Shown here piece after piece: positions 5,508 through 12,621 of a stretch of 15,778 nucleotides of DNA. The translations under genes and the position numbers were made by a program. Source of the DNA: a candidate division BRC1 bacterium ADurb.BinA292 (GTDB lineage: Bacteria; Sumerlaeota; Sumerlaeia; MVZB01). The stretch spans positions 1 through 15,778 of the forward strand of contig MVZB01000052.1 in assembly GCA_002068205.1 (NCBI GenBank), written 5' to 3'. The notes beneath the pieces were generated by a model, which made no database searches, was not told where the DNA came from, and was given only the letters and a program-made list of their open reading frames with translations. How positions within the stretch are numbered: the first letter of the stretch is position 1; each line of letters opens with the position of its first letter.

Positions 5508-6130
5508 TAGCGCCGCTCCTCATGGTTCACGCACAACCAGACGACCAACAGGCCGAGCAGGGCGGTGGCGAGCGTGACGAGGAGGCCGTTGCGGAGCATC
5601 AGGCGGCGGTGGGCGGCGAGCGCATCGTCGATGGGGGCGAGCGGCAGCGCGAGGCGCAGGACGCCGATCATCCGGCCGCCGTGATGCAGCGGCGTCGCCA
5701 CGTAGAGCATGCGCGTCCCCAGGGTCTCGCTGGGGCGGACGGCATCGCCGCGACGCTCCAGGAACGCCTGGCGGATTTCCGGCCGGTCGCCATGGTTTCC
5801 CATGCGCGCGGGTTCCTCCTCGGAGTCGGCGATGACGGTGCCATCGGGCAGCAGAAGGGTGATGCGGACGCCGGCATCGGCGCCGAGACGCTGGGCGAGG
5901 GCTTCGGCGTCGGCCCAGCGGTTCTCCACAAGGACGAGCGGGAGGAGGGGCGTCTTGAGGATTTGGGCCATCGCCAGCAGGCTGTCGGCCTGGCTGCGCT
6001 CGTAGAGGCGGCGAATGGGCTGGCCGGCGAAGAAGATCGACCCGACCAGGCAGCCGACCATCACCAGGACGAACAGGCCGAGCAGCGGCCAACGGAGGCG
6101 ATGGCGTCGGTGTGGGGTCAAGACCGGCAT
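5507..6130 (-). CDS. Membrane sensor protein with a PhoR-like extracytoplasmic domain and no kinase
   Basis: This encodes 207 residues. The layout is a basic N-terminus, TM1 (about residues 14-35, WPLLGLFVLVMVGCLVGSIF), an extracytoplasmic domain (about 36-170), TM2 (about 177-199, NGLLVTLATALLGLLVVWLC) and then only NHEERR before the stop. The outer domain has the sequence style of the PhoR/Cache sensor of histidine kinases: ADAGVRITLLLPDGTVIADS, NHGDRPEIRQAF, GTRMLYVATPL and IGVLRLALPL. A histidine kinase would continue with HAMP, HisKA and HATPase domains; only about 160 bases without such sequence separate it from the next gene, so no downstream kinase remnant is present. It may be a truncated kinase or a sensor that signals through another protein. 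The ATG at 6130 has a poorly spaced GGAG directly before it. Confidence 0.75.
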   Translation of the reverse strand: MPVLTPHRRHRLRWPLLGLFVLVMVGCLVGSIFFAGQPIRRLYERSQADSLLAMAQILKTPLLPLVLVENRWADAEALAQRLGADAGVRITLLLPDGTVIADSEEEPARMGNHGDRPEIRQAFLERRGDAVRPSETLGTRMLYVATPLHHGGRMIGVLRLALPLAPIDDALAAHRRLMLRNGLLVTLATALLGLLVVWLCVNHEERR

Positions 6131-6204
6131 CTCCGGCGGAGGTGGCGTCCGGGGGCGCCACGACAGCGCGCCCCGCCTCGATTGGAAAACCCGGCTACGA
6201 ATTC

Positions 6205-6233
6205 ATGATAGCCGAGGGGGCGGGCTGAATCGA
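6205..6233 (-). promoter_or_regulatory. Weak candidate promoter of the sensor gene
   Basis: On the minus strand TCGATT (6233-6228) and TATCAT (6210-6205) are spaced by 17 bases. The -10 box is fair (four of six), the -35 box is poor, and the site lies about 75 bases before the ATG at 6130. Confidence 0.25.
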
Positions 6234-6258
6234 CCTTGATCCCCGGGGGGCGGGCGAT

Positions 6259-6291
6259 CACGAGGACGAAGACGAGGGACGAAGTGAGGGG
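6259..6291. repeat. Purine-rich GACGAGGGACGA repeat, copy 2
   Basis: The tract CACGAGGACGAAGACGAGGG followed by ACGAAGTGAGGGG lies in the gap between the divergent sensor and unknown-protein genes. It uses the same words as the tracts at 1912, 7936 and 14584 but lacks the GAGCCG units. Confidence 0.55.
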
Positions 6292-6394
6292 TGGGGGGAA
6301 AACGGGAGTTGAAAGGGGCGGAGGGAGTGGCGCAGCATGTTGACTTGATTGGGTCCCACGATCTTTGGTTTCGGGATTGGTCCCTGACGTGACA

Positions 6395-7741
6395 ATGCAC
6401 GCCGATCCGTCATCGCTCCGCCTGTTTCCGCCGTGTCATGGCGTGCTGGCCGACTTGCAGCGCTGCGGCTGGCGGCCGGCGGACCAACCGTCGGCGCCGC
6501 GGCTGGAGTTCCGCACGTATCAGGGGGTTCACGAGGCGCAGTGCGCCGAGGTGGAAAATCCCGCCGGCCGGCGGCTGCTGCTGATCGGTCTGGAGTCGGT
6601 GGTGCTGGCGCGGGACGAGGACCTGTTCCCGCGTTTTCTGAATCTGGCGATCGAGACGCGGATGGCGCTGGCGTACGGCGTCGCCGCGAGCCGGGCCGAT
6701 TGGCTGCTGCTCTTGACGCGGGACCGGATCGATCTCTACCGGCTGCCGGAGGAGACGGCGCTGCAGCAGGCGACGGCGGCGGGCGATTACGATGAGGGGC
6801 TGCTGCCGGAACTGGCGGCGCTGGCGCGCACGGAGGTCGATGCGCTGCGGCTGGGGTCGCAGCATCTGCGCGGGGCCGATTCGCTGCGCGGCTGGATCCG
6901 GCACTGGGCGCTGCAGCTCGCCTACGCGGTTCAGCTTCCGCCCGACCAGGTGGAGCCGGTGCTCTGGCGCTGGATTCTGATGCTGCAGTGGGTCCGGCGC
7001 ACCGAACGGAGCGAAGCCAACGGCAGCTGGGGGCTGTATTGCCGGGCGGAGGGTGACCGCTGGGCCGTCGGCTACGACGCGCAGACGGCGTTCGCCGACC
7101 TGACCAATGCGCTGAGCCGGTTCGACGAGCTGTTCCATTCCGAGATGTTCCGCTGCGATCTGGAGCTGCTGCTGGGGCGGCTCAATCAGATCGAGGAGAC
7201 GACGCTGCTGGACCGGCTGCGCGCCGAACTGCTGATGCACAGCCAGGACCGGTTCGAACCGGAGACCGTGGCCTGGCTGTTCACCGATCTGGCGCGCGAG
7301 CAGGAGGGGTGGCGGCGCGAGGTGAGCGGCGTGGAGCCGTTGCGCCGGCGGCTGCACCATCAGGGGTGGACGATATACCGGCCGCTGGCGTGCGACGTGG
7401 AGCGCCACGGCCTGACGTTTGCGCTGCGTGAGACCGAGCGGCTGGCGCACTACCTGAACAACCAGATGGTTTATGCTCGGCAGCCCGAATCGCCCTCGCC
7501 GGCGACGGCGCAGCCCGATCTGTTCAAGCCGGAGATCCGCGGCGTGGGCCCGACGGGCCACCTGGACGACCCGGTCAATTACCTGTTCGAGGAGGCGCTG
7601 CGGCTGCGGGGGGTGGAGGCCGAGAGCCGGTTCGGCGTGGGGCTGGTGTTTCTGCTCAAGGCGCTGGCGCTGGGGCAGGAATTCGACTGGCCGTTCTTCG
7701 GCGTCGACACGCTCGACGCGTTGTTCCGCGAGGCCGGTTGA
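6395..7741 (+). CDS. Protein of unknown function, possibly with a restriction-enzyme-like N-terminal domain
   Basis: This encodes 448 residues from the ATG at 6395; a TTG at 6365 would add ten residues. Neither start has a good ribosome site. I do not recognise the family. There is no signal peptide or clear membrane helix. The N-terminal 130 residues look alpha/beta, with strands RLEFRTYQG, AQCAEVEN and RRLLLIGLE and a helix-strand pair ending in ADWLLLLTRDRIDLYRLPEE. The last resembles the 'LTNG-x-x-W-x-LY' strand of type I/IIG restriction-modification N-termini, but no PD-(D/E)xK site or methylase motif is evident. The middle is helical (LSRFDELFHSEMFRCDLELL onward), then charged and Arg-rich with LAHYLNNQMVYARQ near residue 375. 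The body ends in a helical domain after a Pro-rich linker (PESPSPATAQPDLFKPE). The gene stands alone, and its codon bias matches its neighbours. Confidence 0.7.
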   Translation: MHADPSSLRLFPPCHGVLADLQRCGWRPADQPSAPRLEFRTYQGVHEAQCAEVENPAGRRLLLIGLESVVLARDEDLFPRFLNLAIETRMALAYGVAASRADWLLLLTRDRIDLYRLPEETALQQATAAGDYDEGLLPELAALARTEVDALRLGSQHLRGADSLRGWIRHWALQLAYAVQLPPDQVEPVLWRWILMLQWVRRTERSEANGSWGLYCRAEGDRWAVGYDAQTAFADLTNALSRFDELFHSEMFRCDLELLLGRLNQIEETTLLDRLRAELLMHSQDRFEPETVAWLFTDLAREQEGWRREVSGVEPLRRRLHHQGWTIYRPLACDVERHGLTFALRETERLAHYLNNQMVYARQPESPSPATAQPDLFKPEIRGVGPTGHLDDPVNYLFEEALRLRGVEAESRFGVGLVFLLKALALGQEFDWPFFGVDTLDALFREAG

Positions 7742-8022
7742 GCGGCTGACTCGCGGGTGCGAGGGCGGCAGGAATTTCCGGACACCCCTTGCGGGGATTC
7801 GGGGCGTTGGGGTTGGCGACGCAGGGTTCCGGCCCGCGGCCGTCACCCCGCGCTTGATTCCGGCCGATCGTTGCGCGGACTTGGGTATTTGCCCCCTACG
7901 GGTCGCCGGTGCAGGAGGGAGGCGAGGGGCGGGAAGGGACGAGGCGAGGGACGAGAGACGAGGGACGGTTTTTCAAGAGAGCCAAAACGGGAAGAGAGGC
8001 AAGCGGGGGGCGTTGGGCGGGG
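7742..8022. other. Intergenic gap between convergent genes with hairpin and purine tract
   Basis: No gene is seen. It contains CCCC-TTGC-GGGG (7785-7796) inside a CCGGACACC...GGATTCGG context, then a GC-rich stretch, then the purine tract at 7936-7968, which ends in GGTTTTTC. Read from the minus strand, the stop at 8023 is not followed by a classical terminator. Confidence 0.5.
7936..7968. repeat. Purine-rich GACGAGGGACGAG repeat, copy 3
   Basis: The tract reads GGGACGAGGCGAGGGACGAG followed by AGACGAGGGACGG. Heptamer-like GAGGGAC and GACGAGA words recur as in the copies at 1912, 6259 and 14584. It lies just beyond the 3' end of the HD-GYP gene. Confidence 0.55.
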
Positions 8023-9357
8023 TCAGCCGGCGGGTTCGACGATCTCGATCACGCGCGCGGTGCGATTGAGCCGGGGGTTGTTGAGTCTTCTGCGCAGTTC
8101 GCCGAGCATCTGGTGGATCAGCGCCGGGTCGAACGACGCCCGCAGATGCGGGACAAACTCCGGTTCGCCCGGCGCGCCAAACACGGCCGCCTCCCCCGCC
8201 GCGCCGTCGGGCGATTCCAGCCCGTCCTGGACGGCGTCGCACAGGGCCTGGACGACGCGCGGCTCGAACTGAAGTCCCAGGTTCGCCTCGATCTGTTCGA
8301 CGATACGCTCGATCGTCAGGCGGGGCCGCCATGGCTGATCGCTGGCCATCGAGTCAAACGCCTCGGCCATCATCAGGACGCGGGCCTCGATCGAGAGTTC
8401 GTCGCCGCGCAGGCGGTCGGGGTAGCCGGTGCCGTCGAGCCGTTCGTGGTGATGGCGGATGATCTCGGCGACGTCGCCCCAGGGGAAGCGGAGGTGGCTG
8501 ATGAGTTCGTAGCCGGCGGCGGCGTGCTCCTCGACGCGCGCGCGTTCGCCGGGGGCGAGCGGGCCGGACTTGCGCAACAGGTCGCGGTCGATGATCTGCT
8601 TGCCGACGTCGTGCAGCAGGCCGGCCAGATAGAGGGCCTCGCAGCGGTCGCGGTCCAGCCCGAGGCGGCGGCCGATCTGCGCCGCGAGGGCGGCAACGCG
8701 CGCGGAATGGCCGGGGCGATGGTCCTGCTCGGGGCCGTCGATGACGCTGGCGAGGGCGCGGACCGTCTCCAGATAGATGCGGCGCAGCTCGCGATTGAGC
8801 CGGCGGGTTTCGTGAAGTTGCCGGTCGAGCCGGCGGCGGGCGCGCGCATCGGTGATGCGCAGGGCCATCACGCCGGCCATCTCGGTCAGCACGTCGGTTT
8901 CAAGCGGGGACAGCGGCCGGCCGTTGACGCGCGGCCCGAGCAGGAGCAGGCCGGCGAACTCGTGCCCGCTGGTGAGGGGGACGATCAGTTGGATGTTGCG
9001 GCGGCCGATGAGTTCGCGGAAGAGGGGCTCGGCGTCGGCGAGGCCGCCGGGCAGCAGGTGCGGGTGAAACGGCCGGCGGCCGGCGGCCAGCGCGCGGGCC
9101 AAGGCCGGCTTGAGCGGGAGGCCCTCGGCCGGGGCGCGGAGGCCCTTGGCCGCGGCGGCGCGCAGCAGCGCCTCGTCCTCATCCCACAGCAGGATCATTC
9201 CGGCGCCGACGGCGAACGTGCCGAGGACGCGATAGAGCGATTCGCGCAGGGGCTTGTTCTGGTCGAGCTTTCTCGGCGTGCGCGCCAGCGCGCCGCCCAG
9301 TTCGTGGAGCGAAGCGAGATAAAAGGAGAGCAGGCGGGGGTTGAGCGATTCGGGCAT
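8023..9357 (-). CDS. GAF-HD-GYP cyclic-di-GMP phosphodiesterase
   Basis: This encodes 444 residues without signal peptide or membrane segment, so it is cytoplasmic. Residues about 30-170 form a GAF-type sensor domain (LYRVLGTFAVGAGMILLWDE, NIQLIVPLTSGHEFAGLLLL). A short coiled linker (about 172-195) leads to an HD-GYP domain at about 195-375. The metal site is visible as HRPGHSARVA (about 213-222) and LLHDVGK (His249, Asp250, Lys253), and the signature HHERLDGTGYP spans 303-313. The later position usually written D-x-x-D-A is AEAFDSM here, so one Asp is Glu. HD-GYP proteins hydrolyse c-di-GMP to pGpG or GMP. A C-terminal extension of about 70 residues is not assigned. It is the last gene of the cassette, 48 bases after the STAS gene. 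The ATG at 9357 is preceded by a weak GGAATGAG site. Confidence 0.88.
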   Translation of the reverse strand: MPESLNPRLLSFYLASLHELGGALARTPRKLDQNKPLRESLYRVLGTFAVGAGMILLWDEDEALLRAAAAKGLRAPAEGLPLKPALARALAAGRRPFHPHLLPGGLADAEPLFRELIGRRNIQLIVPLTSGHEFAGLLLLGPRVNGRPLSPLETDVLTEMAGVMALRITDARARRRLDRQLHETRRLNRELRRIYLETVRALASVIDGPEQDHRPGHSARVAALAAQIGRRLGLDRDRCEALYLAGLLHDVGKQIIDRDLLRKSGPLAPGERARVEEHAAAGYELISHLRFPWGDVAEIIRHHHERLDGTGYPDRLRGDELSIEARVLMMAEAFDSMASDQPWRPRLTIERIVEQIEANLGLQFEPRVVQALCDAVQDGLESPDGAAGEAAVFGAPGEPEFVPHLRASFDPALIHQMLGELRRRLNNPRLNRTARVIEIVEPAG

Positions 9358-9405
9358 GGCTCATTCCAAGGGGAAGGCGAAGTGGCGCGAAAGTTCGGCT
9401 CCGGG

Positions 9406-9798
9406 TTATTGGCCGAGGGCGCGGCGCTGCGTTTCGCGGTCGTGGCGCAGATGCTCGCGCGCCTGGTCATCGGTCGGGAAGAACAGCGCGACGCTGCCCA
9501 GGTCGAGGACCTCGAAGATTTCCAGGTTGGTTCCGCCCAGGTGGGTGAAATAGACAAGGCCGCCCTGAAGATGGACCTTTTCGATAATGCCGACAAGGAT
9601 GGAAATGCCGATGGTATTGATCAGCTCGACCTGCTTGAAGTTGATCAGAATGTATTTGATGCCTTCCTTGAGCAGGGCATCGCAGACCTTGTCGATCCGT
9701 TCGCCGGTCAGGGCGTTGAGGTATCCGGTCGGCACGATGACGACATGGTCGGCCTCACGTTGGACGGCAATGGTTAACTGGGTTTCGGGCGATGCCAC
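9406..9798 (-). CDS. STAS-domain anti-anti-sigma factor
   Basis: This encodes 130 residues from a GTG at 9798. That start was preferred over an ATG at 9813 because GGAGGAG sits six bases upstream of the GTG and overlaps the ATG. One STAS domain fills the protein (VVIVPTGYLNALTGERIDKV, KYILINFKQVELINTIGISI, GGLVYFTHLGGTNLEIFEVL). In SpoIIAA/RsbV proteins the phosphorylated serine lies in D-S-S-G; here it is N-T-I-G, so threonine would be the likely phosphoacceptor. The expected role is to bind, or be phosphorylated by, an RsbW-like kinase and thereby free a sigma factor or other partner. The gene lies directly downstream of a protein with just such an ATPase domain, 124 bases away, which supports partner-switching. 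No sigma factor gene is in the window. Confidence 0.85.
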   Translation of the reverse strand: MASPETQLTIAVQREADHVVIVPTGYLNALTGERIDKVCDALLKEGIKYILINFKQVELINTIGISILVGIIEKVHLQGGLVYFTHLGGTNLEIFEVLDLGSVALFFPTDDQAREHLRHDRETQRRALGQ

Positions 9799-9922
9799 GT
9801 TGGGCTCCTCCATCCTCGGCGTCTGCGACAGCGGGCGACAGCGATCGGCAAATGAGCTCCGGGGGCGGTCCCTTCGCCGGGGGAACGCGCGCCGGTGAGT
9901 GAGGCGACCGGGGCCGCCGCGC

Positions 9923-12334
9923 TCAGGCGTTGGTTGATTCGGCGCGCCGGCCGCGCGGGGCCGGGCGCCGTTTGACGAGCCGCAGCCGGGTGCCCCCGGG
10001 GAACGGCTCATAACCCACCTCGTCCATAAAGCGCTGCATCAGGCGGATACCCCAGCCGCGCTTGTTCTCGGTTTCCAGCTTGCGCCGGGCGTTGGGTTCG
10101 GGGATGGCGAGGGGGTCGAACTCAGTCCCTTCATTCTGGATCACAACTTCGAGCGCGAGCGGATCGACCGCGAACTGGAGTTCGACCATTTTTTCGGGGC
10201 TCGGGCTGTGCTCGATCGCATTGAGCACGCCTTCGAGCACGGCGGTCTTGACCTGGCCGGCGGCGGCGGGATCGAGGCCGGCCTGGAGCGCCACCTTTTC
10301 GGCCATCATCGCGGCGATCACTTCGCTCTCGGAACGGGCCGGCAGGCTGAGCTGGCTGATTTCATTTTCGGGCCGCGAGCGCGAGTGGCCGAGGACGATC
10401 ACGCCGCCGGGGCGGCCGGGCGGAGCCGGGGCGCTTGCCGATTCGCCGGCCGGGTCGGCGGTCTCGTCCGGCGGGAGGTCGGCCGGCGTAGCCGCCGCGG
10501 CGGACGGATCGCCGTCGCCGCGCCGCGCCCGTTTCAGCAGGTCGACGAGCAATTCGATCTGCGTCGGACCGGAGGCGAGGATCTGCTCCTGGCGCAGGCG
10601 TTCCATCGCCTCGGGGGAGGCCATCTTGCCCACCAGCAACCAGAGGCGGTAGCGACCGGGGCCCATGCGGCGCTCGAAGGCGCGGGCCGCGCCGAGGGCG
10701 CGGTCGATCTCCACGCTGGTCAGCACCGAGACGGCGCGCAGGTCGAACAGGAGCCAGACTTCCTCGTGGCTGCGCTGGTATTTGCCGCCGCGATAGCCGT
10801 GGGCGTAGTAGACAGGGGGCGCCTGGCGCCGGTGGCGCTCGCTCCAGCCGGCGGGTTGCCATGGGGCGACGCCGAGGATTTCGGGGAGCGGCATCGCGGC
10901 GGCGGCCGAAGCGGCCAGCTCGCGCGCTTCGGCCAGCGTCATGCGGCCGGCGGCCTCGCTGAAGTCGGCGAACTGAAAGAGCATCTCCGGCACGCTCTGG
11001 CCGCGGAACTCGGCCAGCAGGGCGCGCGCGTCGGGGAAGCGCGCGGCGGCCGGGGGGGCTTCGGGCGCGGGGACCTCGGTCCGCAGCAGGGCGCTCAGCA
11101 TGCGGAGGCGCTCGGCGGGGAGTGCGTCGGTGTCGGCGCCGGCGGTCAGGTAGAGGTGCGCCCAGTCGGCCAGCAGGGGAATCGCCGGCGCGCCCCAGCG
11201 GGCGCCGCGGCGCGTCAACAGGCCGAGCCGGCCGATGCCCTCCAGGATGCGCTCGGCTTCGGCGGGCGAGCAGGGCAGAAACGCCAGGACCTCATCGGCC
11301 GAGAGCGGGCGATCCAACTGAACGGCGCGCTGGATCAGGCGCAGGGCGGGCTCGCGCAGATTGAGCCGGACGACATGCTGAAACTGCTGCATCAGCCGGT
11401 TGGCCCAATGGCTGCCGCAGGCCAGATCCACATAGGCCAGATGCGCGCGACGGTGGGGATCGTCTTCCTCGGCGCCCGGCTCGACGCTGGCGGCCCAGGC
11501 GTGGAGCCACGCGGCGCGTCCGCCCAGGCGGCGGACGACGGGCCGGCAGGCGGGCAGCGGCAGCGCCCAGTTGGCCCGGACGGCCGCCGCGCTGATCAGG
11601 GCGAGCGACTCCTCCTCGTTGAGCGGGGGGACGGCCAGCCACTGAAAGGCGTCGGCAGCGGGCCAGTCCTCGGGCGATTCGGGGCCCTCGAGCAGCAGGT
11701 CGGCGCCCGCACGGAGGGCCGCGCGCACAAGGGGCATGAGCGCGGCGCGCGCCTCGGGCCATGGCAGGGGGGCAAGGCCATCGACGATCAGCAGGGGCGG
11801 GGCCGAGAGGTCGGCGGCGAGGGCCGCCAGCACGGCCTCCCAGCCCAACTCGGCATCATCGGGCGCGGCGGTCAGCGTCAGTTCGGCCAGGCTGTGCAGC
11901 TCGGCGCCATGGCAGATGCCGGAGAGGTGCGACGGATCGCGGCGCAGCCAGACGCGCTCGTCGGCCTCGAGCCGGCCCTGGCGGAACAGGGTCTGGCGGA
12001 TGAGCGCGCGGAGGAGGCTGAGCCAGCCGACGGGGGAGGTGATCGCCAGCGCGCCGGGGGTCGAGCCGCCAGGGGCTTCGGCTTGGAGGAAATAGAACGG
12101 GATGGGGGTTTCGCGCGCGGCGAGGTCGAGGGTCAACTGGCGCAGGATCTCGCTGCGGCCGCAGCCGGCGGGACCGGTCAGGCCGAGGGCATCGGGACCG
12201 CGGCCGTCGGCGCGGCGCGCCCAGAGGCGCAGGCGCAGCAGCAGATCGCGGCGTCCGGCGAATTCCTCGCGGGGGCGCGCCGCCGTCAGATCCCGCCAGG
12301 GGCGAGTGGAATCGGGCATCGCCATCGGCCCCAT
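9923..12334 (-). CDS. P-loop ATPase fused to an RsbW-like HATPase (anti-sigma kinase) domain
   Basis: This encodes 803 residues from the ATG at 12334 (AGGAG just upstream; ATGs at 12325 and 12319 are alternatives; the open frame above is Arg/Pro-rich and non-coding in style). The P-loop region has a Walker A-like GLTGPAGCGRS (51-61), where the usual lysine is arginine, and a Walker B-like PPLLIVDG (about 179-186). Then comes a winged-helix-like segment (ALRLIQRAVQLDRPLSADEV, LEGIGRLGLLTRRGARWG), as in archaeal ATPase_2 proteins. Next is an alpha/beta stretch (EEVWLLFDLRAVSVL, YRLWLLVGKMASPEAMERL) that could be a degenerate nuclease-like domain; this is tentative. After a Pro/Ala linker, residues about 670-795 are a GHKL ATPase with N-box EGVLNAIEHS (701-710), NEGTEFDP at G1 (734-741) and RGWGIRLMQRFMDEV at G2. 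The last part matches anti-sigma kinases. The substrate is probably the adjacent STAS protein. Confidence 0.8.
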   Translation of the reverse strand: MGPMAMPDSTRPWRDLTAARPREEFAGRRDLLLRLRLWARRADGRGPDALGLTGPAGCGRSEILRQLTLDLAARETPIPFYFLQAEAPGGSTPGALAITSPVGWLSLLRALIRQTLFRQGRLEADERVWLRRDPSHLSGICHGAELHSLAELTLTAAPDDAELGWEAVLAALAADLSAPPLLIVDGLAPLPWPEARAALMPLVRAALRAGADLLLEGPESPEDWPAADAFQWLAVPPLNEEESLALISAAAVRANWALPLPACRPVVRRLGGRAAWLHAWAASVEPGAEEDDPHRRAHLAYVDLACGSHWANRLMQQFQHVVRLNLREPALRLIQRAVQLDRPLSADEVLAFLPCSPAEAERILEGIGRLGLLTRRGARWGAPAIPLLADWAHLYLTAGADTDALPAERLRMLSALLRTEVPAPEAPPAAARFPDARALLAEFRGQSVPEMLFQFADFSEAAGRMTLAEARELAASAAAAMPLPEILGVAPWQPAGWSERHRRQAPPVYYAHGYRGGKYQRSHEEVWLLFDLRAVSVLTSVEIDRALGAARAFERRMGPGRYRLWLLVGKMASPEAMERLRQEQILASGPTQIELLVDLLKRARRGDGDPSAAAATPADLPPDETADPAGESASAPAPPGRPGGVIVLGHSRSRPENEISQLSLPARSESEVIAAMMAEKVALQAGLDPAAAGQVKTAVLEGVLNAIEHSPSPEKMVELQFAVDPLALEVVIQNEGTEFDPLAIPEPNARRKLETENKRGWGIRLMQRFMDEVGYEPFPGGTRLRLVKRRPAPRGRRAESTNA

Positions 12335-12621
12335 CGGCTCCTGTCCCGAGCGATCCAGGGTGGCCCCGCCAGCGGTGGGCCTGGCGCGGGCGGCTCCTCC
12401 TGGAGTGGGGCGGACCGTTCGGCGCGGTCGCGGACCGGGGTAGCCTCCGCTGCCCGGCGTCGCGGCGCGTCGTTCCGTCGGCCGCCCACCGAGCCTCATC
12501 CTGAGAGGATTTCCACTATGCCGCATGAGCCGCGGAGCAGGCCAGTAAATTCACGACAAACCCCCTACGCGCGTCGCGCCGACGGCGCGCGGGGACCGCG
12601 GCGCGCCCCGCCCGCGCGCGC
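12335..12621. other. GC-rich spacer between cassette genes
   Basis: No gene is seen. A stem GGCGCGC (12584-12590) with GCGCGCC (12601-12607) lies just beyond the PocR-protein stop. On the minus strand the T-rich stretch is not directly next to it, so it is at best a weak terminator. A CATAGT-like -10 with no fitting -35 occurs near 12514. Whether the ATPase gene has its own promoter cannot be decided from the sequence. Confidence 0.4.

Noticed and set aside
6340..6368. TTGACT -35-like box before the unknown protein gene
   Set aside because: The expected -10 region reads CTTTGG or similar, too poor to support a promoter call.
6410..7846. A 478-codon minus-strand open frame opposite the unknown protein gene
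   Set aside because: It is dominated by Arg, Gln, Leu and Pro in the manner of antisense frames; the plus strand has balanced composition and a plausible start.
7909..9777. A 622-codon plus-strand open frame opposite the HD-GYP and STAS genes
   Set aside because: The minus strand carries HD-GYP and STAS motifs with proper starts; the plus frame runs across two genes and a gap with no domain signal.
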